From Crossaster papposus (Eukaryota > Echinodermata > Asteroidea > Velatida > Solasteridae), in contig JBAIAA010000455.1 of the NCBI GenBank assembly GCA_037893245.1, positions 248,001 through 312,000 of the forward strand: DNA of 64,000 bases, in the 5' to 3' direction. Positions within the stretch are counted from its first letter, which is position 1. Every line of letters starts with the position of its first letter. Made by a program: the position numbers and the translations under genes. Positions 31,897 to 42,599 of the stretch are shown here, in pieces. Below the pieces are notes generated by a model. The model made no database searches and was not told where the DNA came from. It worked only from the letters and a program-made list of their open reading frames with translations.

Positions 31897-32070
31897 CCAC
31901 ATTTCTGGTTGGCAGCCATGGCCACTGTGGTCATGTGGGCTGGAGCATTGTCCTGGCAGAAGAGCACCCCTCTTGTCAGTTTCCCACTTCAAATCTTTAT
32001 GATATTCAGGAGATCTGCATAGTATTCCCTGTTGATATTGTGGCCCTTTTCAAACCTTCTGTGTAATCAC
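31897..32070 (-). pseudogene. Mariner-type transposase, central part
   Basis: Minus strand from about 31980 reads GVLFCQDNAPAHMTTVAMAA followed by NQKCGF, the mariner segment around the second catalytic Asp (QDNAPAH). With 30960-31265 it forms one element broken by the 630-bp insertion. The N-terminal part is not recognisable. Confidence 0.8.
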
Positions 32071-32785
32071 TTAATGTAAAGTTGAACTGCACACAAATTC
32101 CGTGAAAAATGTATAGTTCATATTATTCTACCATAAGCTACAAACTTATCTTGTACAAATTGATTTGGACAAATGTGACCAGCTCTACAAAAAAAGTGTA
32201 TTATGTCGCAACAAAAATTGGGTTATATACATGGTTGAAAAACCCACAATGTAAGCTTTCATTTGGTATATAATAGAGCTCTATAGCCGCTTTTATTTTA
32301 AAAATATGACGTGTTTACATATTTATTACTTCCTTGGAGTTCAAATAACACAACTTAGAAAACGGGCTTTGAAATAGCCGGCTCTGTTGTACTACAACAG
32401 AACGATGTACACAAAATGGTATTTGTTCCCACTTTAATCATCAAAATCAACATTTCTTTGAATGAAACCTGAAACTGTAGGTATTGAAGATGTCATTCAT
32501 GACAACAAATCACTTTTGTATGAAATGTTTACCCTCTCAACATTGAGCGGGCCATTACATGATAGTGCACAGCGCGACTTAATACACCTTTTTGTAGAAC
32601 CGGTCACAAATATGCATAAAAAAGCAGTATGTGAAGTAATGAAAACCATGTGCAGGACCAGATTCCTCGTCACTGAATACAGATACTTTTTTTTGTACAG
32701 TTATTTGTTGGTTGTGATCCATTGCAATTATCTTCACTTCAATACTAAACTGTAATGCCACAAATTTCTACAATTGATACAATAG
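32071..32785. other. Intron, nothing recognised
   Basis: A+T-rich, no family resemblance seen. An open frame at 32462-32755 has no recognisable motif and ends inside the acceptor region. Confidence 0.4.
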
Positions 32786-32921
32786 GTTCTGACAGGCCCA
32801 ACCCCGTCGAGTGTCCCATAGGACTGCACTGCCCAGCGGGCTCCCCGGATCCCAAGGCCTGCCTGGCCGGTTACTACACGGACCGAACCACGCAGTATGA
32901 ATGCAAGATATGCCCCAGAGG
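32786..32921 (+). CDS. GCC-repeat gene, exon 12
   Basis: The acceptor is GATACAATAG and the donor GTGAGC starts at 32922. It enters in phase 1 and leaves in phase 2, matching both neighbours. It encodes GSDRPNPVECP, GLHCPAGSPD, CLAGYYTD and CKICPRG. The GYYT replaces the usual GYYC, so one module lacks a cysteine. Confidence 0.75.
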
Positions 32922-33696
32922 GTGAGCGTCATCATCTGTTGTTTTGTCAATTATTGCTTTCAGGTTGTGGCCAATTTGGCTGATTAACGATAAAACAACC
33001 AAATTACTGTGAAATCCCCTGCTTGACTATAAGTAAATAACAGTCTCAAACATCCTGTGAAATCGCGGCACCTGGTGTGCTGTCATTCTCATGGAAAGTG
33101 AAATGTTTGTATTATATAGGTGATTCGCAGATATAGCCATCCAAAGTCAAAATATGGAGGGGTGGTCAATTTTAAGATTTTGCGCAATTTGGAAAACCTA
33201 AAGTCCTCCTCTACATATTTCCATTTTTTAGGTGCGATAATCGGGAATCTCTTAAATTACACTATTTTGCATAGTGTTTGCGCAGTTTAAGTGTTTGGAT
33301 TAAAGTCCGTTATTGGTCTAATTAACGCGGTAATCAAATTAGGTCCTCGTAACTATTTCACAGTCTCGAAATTTGGATATTTTGTTGTTTATGCAATAGT
33401 TTCGTATGTGTGGAAATCTTCAAAAAAAAAAAATGATTAGAACAGAGCTGTTGCTATGCTCAACCAAACCTTACTTGTCCTGTTTTACAATCTTTTGCGT
33501 GTTTTGTGGACATTTAATCTAAAACAATTTCTGCTTATTAGATTCTTATTTAACTTTTTTTTTGTTTTAATTTTTCAAGAAGGACCTTTTAGAAGTATGA
33601 CAAAGAACTGTTCCATTATTTTTTCAATTTTGGTTTCTATCCAAATCATCATTTAAATTGTTTTTCTTTCATTTTTCTGATATTGTCGTACAACAG
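32922..33696. other. Intron, nothing recognised
   Basis: A+T-rich intron without recognisable elements, ending in GTCGTACAACAG. Confidence 0.45.
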
Positions 33697-33880
33697 TTTC
33701 TACTGCCTGCCAGAGAATGAAACAGTCGGGAACCCAGACCTACAGCCAGGCATCACTGACTGCCCTGCTGGTTACTTCTGCACCAATGGCACCGGTCTAG
33801 ATTGGAGTACCTTCCCAGCCGGTACATACAGTAACCAGACCAACTTGTACAATGTAACCGTGACTAACATGTCTGTCTAA
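33697..33880 (+). pseudogene. GCC-repeat gene, exon 13, running into stops
   Basis: It enters in phase 2 as required by exon 12 and encodes GFYCLPENET, CPAGYFCTNGTG and FPAGTYSNQTNLYN. A Phe replaces the usual Cys before PAGTY. After NVTVTNMSV comes TAA (33878), and the same frame continues with CHPC and another stop. This suggests a further C-x-x-C module decayed here, or that a donor at AAT|GTAACC is used. No later exon is recognised. Confidence 0.65.
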
Positions 33881-34006
33881 TGTCACCCCTGTTAATCCAG
33901 TTGAAATATTTTTAGTATTCCTACTTTTTCTACTTTTTCTATCTGGCTCCTATTTTTCTCCTATTTTTCGTACTATGTGACCGGTCACTCTCCCCATTAT
34001 CCACAC

Positions 34007-34280
34007 TTAAAGGTATAATACACCATTGGTAACTGCTTGAATTATCAGGAATGGGTGGATTTGGGGGAGTTGGTTGTATTTTATAGTAAATAGTATAGTT
34101 TTTTTTATAGTATAGTTTAATCGACCTGTCTGAAGTTCTACAATCATGGATGCTGAGAAAAGAGCAAGGAAAATGGCGTTCGTTTTCAACCGGCGTTGGG
34201 CAGTTGTTCTTTTTGTTCTTGTTCTTGTAATCCTGCCAGTGGTCTCGGTAACTTGAAATAATCCGGCGCGAATTGGTTAA
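34007..34280 (+). mobile_element. Chimeric TTAA element: family-1 left end, family-2 right end
   Basis: TTAAAGGTATAATACACCAT at 34007 and the following 220 bp match MITE family 1. The last 35 bp (AATAATCCGGCGCGAATTGG-TTAA, ending 34280) match the right terminus of family 2 at 5410-5451. TTAA borders both ends. Confidence 0.65.
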
Positions 34281-35220
34281 ACATGCACATTTTATCTAAT
34301 ATCCACATTTTATAGAGTCTGACATTCACGCTTACACAGGATCATACTGATCGTTATCTGGATTGTTAAGGCTAAAACAAACGACCCTAATATATGATTG
34401 TATAACTTGTCTCATTTGAAAACTTGAAGTCCAATTGCAATCAAACTTGGGTCATAGATGCAATATGGAAACAGCCATGTGGGGGTCACGTGCTGAGTGA
34501 AAAAGGTCATTGAGGTCAAGTTGTAAAATAGAGATATCGCGAAAATCATGGTTCGAGAACCGCCTTGTCTCTTTTTAGTAACCAATATCAGGCATGAGAA
34601 TTCCCCGCCGTTCCGCGGTTTCCTGCTTTTTGGAGGCCAAAATATGTCCTCTCCGAGTTCAATGTGAATCCGGTTTAAAATTGGGGGGGGGGGGGGGGTA
34701 GAGTTGGTTTAGGGTGATTTTTTTTTTAAAGAGAAATTGTGGAAATATCATTGCTGCAATGCCCCGAGATCGGCACTTTTAAATGCGCACGCGATTTCAC
34801 GCAACGATCAGCACACAGCCTGCGGTTAACGTACATGTACATAATGATGATTTAGCACTCAGCAGCGCTGCATGACATGTACAATAGCAATAAAAAGCTG
34901 TCCTGTGGACGTTTTCTAAACGTTTTTTTCGTCTACGTTCCGGCTTCATGCAATTCACCATCCGAACTACACAGTGCGGAGCATTCAAAACGACTAGAAA
35001 AAAGACTAGGGGGTGTCGCAATTGAGCAATTAAGAAAAACCCTCTCTGGGTGCGATCGCTCCATGTGTATGATACTGCAGTGATACATGTATCGGCAAAG
35101 TAAACCTCATGCGATATTGTGACGATCCCCTACAAATATACAGCGTTTGGAAATGCTGTTGCTGATTGAGCAGCCATCGTGTTAACGCTTATTTGTGTAC
35201 GTGAAAGAAAAACAGTTATA
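34281..35220. other. Intergenic, nothing coding recognised
   Basis: Contains an 18-nt G run (about 34682-34699) and a dispersed-repeat stretch near 34490-34570 shared with 29330-29430. Confidence 0.4.
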
Positions 35221-35260
35221 GTAAAATTATCGTGAAATATCGGAGGCATCCGACTTCAAA

Positions 35261-35499
35261 ATGCCGAGATTTTTGGATAGAAATGAAGAATACTTCATAC
35301 GGGAGTCGGATAAAGGTGTCAAAGAAAAACGGAAGTGGTCTTGGTTAGAGGCCGATGTGGATATTAAACTGCCTGGTAAAAGTGGTATTGCCAATAAAGT
35401 AAAGTGCAATCTCGGCGAGTTCGCCAAAAAGGTAGATGTACCAGGGAAGTCGATGTGCACGCTTTGCAATAAACTGATCATGTTACCACAGCGGAACAT
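35261..35499 (+). CDS. Possible first exon of an unknown protein
   Basis: ATG in good context (TTCAAAATGCC) opens a frame MPRFLDRNEEYFIRESDKG, WSWLEADVDIKLP, then KSMCTLCNKLIMLPQRN. The C-x-x-C followed by NKL looks like the first half of a zinc-binding domain, as in BED-like or TTF-like fingers, whose second half would be in the next exon. A donor CAT|GTAAAT follows at 35500. The next exon is not seen; the 5.66-kb palindrome begins 100 bp downstream, inside the putative intron. Function unknown. Confidence 0.4.
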
Positions 35500-37416
35500 G
35501 TAAATCTAGTGAATATAAGGACAAATTATGTCATTTTGATACAGTTTGTATTTTAGTACTTGAGTCTGAGGTGAATCAGAATGATATTGGTTTTTGTTAT
35601 AGTCCGTGGGCCAGAGGGGGCTACCGTGCACCCCCCCTATGATCCTACTTCTTGGGTGTCATCTTGTTCATTGGGATCCATAATATCAGAAAAAAGATGT
35701 TCCCAAGAAAAAAACTCATTTGGACACTGTTTTTTTGCTCCTTATTTGAAGATATGTAAAAATTTCAGTTTTTCGTGTTTTGAACACTTTCTTAGGGTTC
35801 GTGAATTATGTGCTTACATTTTACCCTGTTTCTCAGCAGATATAACTCTAATCTCCACCAAATCAATACACAATCTTCATAAATCATACAACAATGGGTA
35901 GACAAAATTATTTTAATATGTTTTATTGTCTTCTATTATTAATGACATCATAAATTTGCATATAATTAAATATGCACATTTTCATCTCAAAATCTGTCAA
36001 AATCACCTGGAAGTTGTATTTTGTCTGCTATAATCATGAAATAAGTTTGCTAACCCCCTAATTTCGTGTAAAATTATTCATTGATATGTTATCTGATGTT
36101 TCCTGCAAAAAAAATAGTATCAGTCAACTCGTAATTAACCCCCTCCCCCGCATTACGGTTACTACATTCTGTATATTTAATGCACATTCAATCACAGTTT
36201 CTGTTTATAAGAACAAAAGCTCGACAAGCAGTATTTTAATGACTGTTAGGGCTAGCCTGTTAACATTAAACTAAATCAAATCAAATTCCAGTTCTCCTGA
36301 GAATACACATAACATATGCACACTATTTGAAATGCAATGTACTTTCTTTTCCCTTTATGATATCATGAAGGGAAGTACTCTGTACATCTTTGTTATTGTG
36401 AAGTAAAATGATATATAAAATGACAGTGATCTTCTTTCACTGTCCGTAGGATGATTTCTATTCCTATTATGTTTATAAATTCAATACAGTATATTACCGC
36501 ATACAATATGGCTTTTTGATAGTTATAAACATGTATCAGTCTGAAAGGGGGGCTCAGACCAAGCCAACTTATTCAACTGTTGGTCATTAATCGCATTATA
36601 TGCTATAACACAGGGTTGATGATTATACAAACGAATGAATGAACGTATACGGGGTGCAGTTTCATGAATTTCAACTGACATGACACACTGAGCAAAACCA
36701 ATCAGTGAATGAATCTGATTATAATCATGGTATATAACAAAGACTGATATTTAAATGTTTAACAACACCTTAAATGCACTACGTTTCTATATTTCTATTC
36801 ATACTTTTTCAGAAACACAGGTACATTTTTTCACTAGCACAAAATATTATGTAACTGCAACAGTGACAGAATGTTTTCCTCAAGTCCTTCATTCAAGGAT
36901 AAACACATAAATGGCTTATCAAACTCAAATTTAAGGATGACATAATGAGTATTGTTGAAACTTTGCATTCTTTGAAAATACATTTTAACGATGTGACCAC
37001 TTTGGTGTCGACAATCTTTCTAGTTAATATTATGCAGTTATCTGTTTATCGTACATAATGTACATTTATTATTTCAAGACGGAAGAATCAAGGGAAAGAA
37101 AATTAGATATCACAAGAAATCATTACTGAAATTCCTTATACAGCATTGAGTGTCCTTCAGTTATAAGTGATAGAACATATATATATTTTTAATCAACTCT
37201 TGTTTACATGAATGGAGTAAAGGTGTAAGGAAGTAAACACCTACACGTGACAAAACTAACAGCACGTGATCTTTCTGTGTTGAACCAGATTTATATTGCT
37301 AATATTTACTTAAAATTTGATGGTTTGTCATTTTCTATGGGGCATGTTATTAACATTAATTATCACAAAAGCAAAACATGTCATACTGTACTACTGAAAC
37401 AAATAATGAAGCCTTT

Positions 37417-38307
37417 TCAGACTTCATCTTCGCTATCTGCGTCTTTGTCCGAGTCATAGTACTGGACATCATGATCTGAATCGTAGTCGTCATCACTTGA
37501 GTCATCGTCTCCCATACAGTCAAGAACATCTACCAACCTTGGGGGCAGAATGTCTCTCGTTGACCATAGTGGTTCTAATTTGTCTAAATTCTTTGTCCAA
37601 CCATGACCATCTGTAGGTGGTGGAACGATGGGTTTAGGCTCATGAGCCCTCTTCCATATCGCCACCTGGTAGTTCACTCTCCTGATGTGTTGTTGAAGAC
37701 TGTCCTTGCATGGAGGAAATAAAGACAAGTCTACGTGGACCGACTTGCTGATTTTCTCTCCATCACTTTTACACTTTTTCTTCATCAGAGCAAATCTAGC
37801 CTCATCTACATCAGTAAACCTTGGTTTCCCATACAGGGCACATGTAAATTCCTCCAGGTTGGACATCAACTCCTCTGGTACAGTCCACGAATCACCAAGT
37901 CCTGCAAGAGGTTTGACAAATTTGTTGCGTTGCTGCAACAGTTTGATAGGCTTGACTTTGCCAATTCCTTTAAAGGCGCTTGTGGAGTCACAGCCTGAGA
38001 AAGCATGTAGTCCAAGGAGTGCTGTGCAATATTCAGGGGAGGACTGCTTGGCAAAATGAGTGACATCAATGAGCCGCTGCTTGCTTCCTCTCTCTGTGTG
38101 GAAGAGTAATGTGATGTCTGGAGTGAGATGCGCGTAATGAAGCAATATGAAAAATATATCGGTGTCTGGGCTTTTGATCTGCACATTAGCCATGTCATGC
38201 TCACTCCAGACATCCAGAATAACTTGAATAAGTTGTTTCTTATTCTCATCATTCGTTAGGAACTGCTTCCAGTCAGGTGGTCTTTTGGTTTTGCCTCCTG
38301 TAATCAT
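37417..38307 (-). pseudogene. FEN1/XPG-like (PIN-fold) nuclease, left-arm copy, N-truncated
   Basis: A 296-codon open frame runs on the minus strand. It shows PPDWKQFLTNDENKK, WSEHDMA, then IKSPDTDIFFILLHYAHL (the acidic D-x-D core), LGLHAFSGCDSTSAFKGIGK (similar to the GCDYC-x-GIKGIG region of FEN1/XPG nucleases), and an acidic tail ending SEDEV. The segment between HDMA and the SPDTD core, present in the right copy (about 59 residues), is deleted, and the N-terminus encoded in the spacer is outside this arm. The family is widespread in marine invertebrates, often transposon-linked. Nuclease activity is inferred from motifs only. Confidence 0.75.
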
Positions 38308-38549
38308 CCTCTTCTCTGCACACCCACGCCGTGTCCGGCAAGGGCTTCTGCGGTTGAGGGCCAGGGAATATCTTTAGACTCTTCAAATGCACACAACTTG
38401 ATCTACGAGAAATCATGAAATATTCTTTGATCCTGTTCCCTACTCAATTGGAACATCAGACAACTTCTTTGCTAAGACAGATAAAGCTAAGGGCCTACAC
38501 TGTATCTTCTGAAGGATGTAGAGAACTCGCAACCTCCACCCACTGACAA

Positions 38550-39558
38550 GACCTTGGTAGTGGAAGATGGTAATGCTGTTTTCTACTACCTAAAAGAGAT
38601 GCCTGCAAACTTCCACGATATTTGCATCAAAATTCACAATGTAGTGTCATCCAAATGCGATGTCATCTTCAGCACAGACATGTACAAGCCAGACTCTGTG
38701 AAGTCAAGTGAACGGACGGACACGGCGTGGGTGTACAGAGAAGAGGATAATTACAGGAGGCAAAACCAAAAGACCACCTGACTGGAAGCAGTTCCTAACG
38801 AATGATGAGAATAAGAAACAACTTATTCAAGTTATTCTGGATGTCTGGAGTGAGCATGACATGGCTAAGAGGCTGTATGGGAAAAAGATGATATTCATCA
38901 AAGGAGAAGCCCAACTGCTCACTTCTCAGAATGGGAGAGAGACACTGCGTTCTGAGATTCCATCTTTCAACTCAACCCAAGAAGTAACAGATTCACGCGT
39001 GATCCTCTACTGCCAATACGATAAGGAGCAAGGCTATGATCATGTGCAGATCAAAAGCCCAGACACCGATATATTTTTCATATTGCTTCATTACGCGCAT
39101 CTCACTCCAGACATCACTCTTCCACACAGGGAGAGGAAACAAGCAGCGGCTCATTGATGTCACTCATTTTGCCAAGCAGTCCTCCCCTGAATATTGCACA
39201 GCACTCCTTGGACTACATGCTTTCTCAGGCTGTGGTCCACGTAGACTTGTCTTTATTTCCTCCATGCAAGGACAGTCTTCAACAACACATCAGGAGAGTG
39301 AACTACCAGGTGGCGATATGGAAGAGGGCTCATGAGCCTAAACCCATCGTTCCACCACCAACAGATGGTCATGGTTGGACAAAGAATTTAGACAAATTAG
39401 AACCACTATGGTCAACGAGAGACATTCTGCCCCCAAGGTTGGTAGATGTTCTTGACTGTATGGGAGACGATGACTCAAGTGATGACGACTACGATTCAGA
39501 TCATGATGTCCAGTACTATGACTCGGACCAAGACGCAGATAGCGAAGATGAAGTCTGA
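38550..39558 (+). pseudogene. FEN1/XPG-like nuclease, spacer plus right-arm copy, internally deleted
   Basis: The spacer encodes an N-terminal part (VVEDGNAVFYYLKEMPANFH, VIFSTDMYKPDSVKSSER) in the frame from 38554. A frameshift near 38716-38760 passes into TEKRIITGGKTKRPPDWKQF (frame 38708-39157). This keeps the KRLYGKKMIFIKGEAQLL segment missing on the left, and the SPDTD core. After HAFSGC the nuclease I-region and about 80 residues are deleted, and the remainder (VHVDLSLFPPCKDSLQQH to SEDEV) continues in frame 39154-39558. It is therefore inactive as read, and its losses complement those of the left copy. Confidence 0.75.
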
Positions 39559-41264
39559 AAAGGCTTCATTATTTGTTTCAGTAGTACAGTATGACATGTT
39601 TTGCTTTTGTGATAATTAATGTTAATAACATGCCCCATAGAAAATGACAAACCATCAAATTTTAAGTAAATATTAGCAATATAAATCTGGTTCATCACTT
39701 ATAACTGAAGGACACTCAATGCTGTATAAGGAATTTCAGTAATGATTTCTTGTGATATCTAATTTTCTTTCCCTTGATTCTTCCGTCTTGAAATAATAAA
39801 TGTACATTATGTACGATAAACAGATAACTGCATAAGATTAACTAGAAAGATTGTCGACACCAAAGTGGTCACATCGTTAAAATGTATTTTCAAAGAATGC
39901 AAAGTTTCAACAATACTCATTATGTCATCCTTAAATTTGAGTTTGATAAGCCATTTATGTGTTTATCCTTGGATGAAGGACTTGAGGAAAACATTCTGTC
40001 ACTGTTGCAGTTACATAATATTTTGTGCTAGTGAAAAAATGTACCTGTGTTTCTGAAAAAGTATGAATAGAAATATAGAAACGTAGTGCATTTAAGGTGT
40101 TGTTAAACATTTAAATATCAGTCTTTGTTATATACCATGATTATAATCAGATTCATTCACTGATTGGTTTTGCTCAGTGTGTCATGTCAGTTGAAATTCA
40201 TGAAACTGCACCCCGTATACGTTCGTTCATTCGTTTGTATAATCATCAACCCTGTGTTATAGCATATAATGCGATTAATGACCAACAGTTGAATAAGTTG
40301 GCTTGGTCTGAGCCCCCCTTTCAGACTGATACATGTTTATAACTATCAAAAAACCATATTGTATGCGGTAATATACTGTATTGAATTTATAAACATAATA
40401 GGGATAGAAATCATCCTACGGACAGTGAAAGAAGATCACCGTCATTTTAGATATCATTTTACTTCACAATAACAAAGATGTACAGAGTACTTCCCTTCAT
40501 GATATCATAAAGGGAAAAGAAAGTACATTGCATTTCAAATAGTGTGCATATGTTATGTGTATTCTCAGGAGAACTGGAATTTGATTTGATTTAATTTGAT
40601 GTTAACAGGCTAGCCCTAACAGTCATTAAAATACTGCTTGTCGAGCTTTTGTTCTTATAAACAGGAACTTTGATTGAATGTGCATTAAATATACAGAATG
40701 TAGTAACCGTAATGCGGGGGAGGGGGTTAATTACGAGTTGACTGATACTATTTTTTTGCAGGAAACATCAGATAACATATCAATGAATAATTTTACACGA
40801 AATTAGGGGGTTAGCAAACTTATTTCATGATTATAGCAGACAAAATACAACTTCCAGGTGATTTTGACAGATTTTGAGATGAAAATTTGCATATTTAATT
40901 ATATGCAAATTTATGACGTCATTAATAATAGAAGACAATAAAACATATTAAAATAATTTTGTCTACCCATTGTTGTATGATTTATGAAGATTGTGTATTA
41001 ATTTGGTGGAGATTAGAGTTATATCTGCTGAGAAACAGAGTAAAATGTAAGCACATAATTCACGAACCCTAAGAAAGTGTTCAAAACACGAAAAACTGAA
41101 ATTTTTACATATCTTCAAATAAGGAGCAAATAAACAGTGTCCAAATGAGTTTTTTTTCTTGGGAACATCTTTTTTCTGATATTATGGATCCCAATGAACA
41201 AGATGACACCCAAGAAGTAGGATCATAGGGGGGGTGCACGGTAGCCCCCTCTGGCCCACGGACT

Positions 41265-41780
41265 GCGAAGACGGGTTTGTGCGCGATCGCCGGTTTTGAA
41301 CGGTTCAAAAATTTTTCCACGCACAACGTGCGCGATTATACGCAGTTTATGCGCAGTTTGTACGTAGTTTGGACGTGGAAGGTGCGTGATATGTCCGTGT
41401 TCTGTCAGTGTTCCGTCAGTGCTTGTGCGTCAGGAACTGGCTCCTAGCACGCACATCACTGACGAATCACTTACAGAACACGCACATATCACTTACAAAA
41501 CACGCACAATCCACGTATGTTCCACTTACAATCACTTACCAAAATTATTATTGTGCGTGGAATGTTCTTTGTCAGTGATTGTAAGTGATACATGCGCAGT
41601 TTATACGCGATTCATCGGTGATTCTGACCACGCACAACCCCAGAAAATGACCAATTTCTCCACGAACAATCACGCACAAACCAATTTTATGCGTGATTTA
41701 TGCGTGATTTATGCGTGATTTATGCGTGATTTATGCGTGATTTATGCGTCATTGGCAATGGGACTGGGCCTTTACGAATA
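41265..41780. mobile_element. MITE-like segment built of GTGCGTG / TGCGTGAT motifs
   Basis: Dense GTGCGTG, TTGTGCGTG, CACGCACA and ACTTACA words occur in both orientations. It ends in five TGCGTGATTTA units (about 41689-41745) and TGGCAATGGGACTGGGCC. The right terminus, read inward as GGCCCAGTCCCATTGCC, resembles the ends of the MITEs at 51795 and 59869. The left terminus is not visible and may have been replaced by the palindrome. Confidence 0.55.
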
Positions 41781-42599
41781 ACGATAGGGAGTCATGCAAC
41801 CCTATACACAGCTAGCTTTTTCACACTTTGTTGATATAGGCCTACTAATTTTTCCTACGTAATTTAGGCCCTTCCCTGAAATTGGTTTCTAGTATATTGC
41901 TCTTTCATGTCATCACTCTGTGTAGAATGTACATCATTTAATAGTTTGGTTGGAGACAAACACAGAGTGAATTTATTGGTCGTATAAATTTCTAAAATGA
42001 CATGGAACACTCATATGGCCTATATAACCATGGAAGAACGAAATTGAACCGCACAAAAGAAATTATATTTGCATTTTAAATGCAAAACAAATTTATTACA
42101 AAAAGGACATAAAAACCAAGTACGTTTTTTGTGTTCGTGTTGCTCTCTTCATCACACCAACTTTTATATCAATAGACATTTGTATATATAAGACATTAAG
42201 TATAACTTCCGATATACATGAGTCAAAAAACATTAGGCCTATTTCTGAAAATATTCAGAAACATGGAATTGCTTCTATCGTTGGTCCACATGAACAAAAT
42301 GACACCATTTAAAAACCCAATTTCAAATTACTTTCAAACTGGGGACAGCTGCAAAAAGAAAGTAGGGTCACAACTGATGTAACTTTGGAACCAATTTAAA
42401 TTTGAATTATTGTTGTCCAGTTTGAATTCCATTTTTTTAATTTCAGAGGCCCAATTATTTTTTATATATTTATTTATTTATTAGGCCTACAACATTTTTT
42501 AACTGGATAAAAAAATCAGCACAAGCTGTTTTATATCAATGTCATGTAGGCCTACAAATGTTATAAAAAAGTAGGATAATTTAAACAGCAATACAAAAA
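41781..42599. other. Intergenic, nothing recognised
   Basis: A+T-rich with several TAGGCCTA words. No gene or defined repeat. Confidence 0.4.

Larger units (their letters stand above)
1211..33880 (+). pseudogene. Large GCC2/GCC3-repeat extracellular protein gene (partial, damaged)
   Basis: Thirteen exons plus one duplicated exon pair encode short Cys-rich modules of the GCC2/GCC3 (ephrin-receptor-like) type: C-P-x-G-T-[FY]-N, C-x-x-C, G-[FY]-[FY]-C and many N-x-[ST] sequons, as expected for a secreted or surface protein. Family members occur in many invertebrates, and I do not recognise a named orthologue. Exon phases chain correctly across most introns (mostly phase 1). Lesions seen: TGA at 1954-1956, MITE inside exon 2, frameshifts near 6200 and 29740, a 1-nt excess at the donor of exon 8 and its copy, and stops at the end of the last exon. 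It could be a pseudogene, a haplotype-specific dead copy, or a real gene in a sequence with indel errors. Introns are loaded with transposons and satellites. Confidence 0.6.
35601..41264. mobile_element. 5.66-kb palindromic element carrying FEN1-like nuclease gene copies
   Basis: The left arm (35601-38338) and right arm (38717-41264) are inverted copies with termini AGTCCGTGGGCCAGAGGGGG. They are separated by a 378-bp spacer (38339-38716). The arms are similar over their length but differ by indels: an extra segment of more than 100 bp near 37170-37290 on the left, and different internal deletions in the gene. No obvious target duplication is seen. The inner half of each arm is the 3' part of a nuclease-like gene; the outer 1.8 kb is A+T-rich and non-coding. 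Because the arms have diverged, this is a genuine palindrome and not simply a folded read. Confidence 0.9.

Noticed and set aside
35601-41264. Palindrome as a simple assembly fold-back
   Set aside because: The arms differ by several indels and substitutions, including non-overlapping coding deletions.
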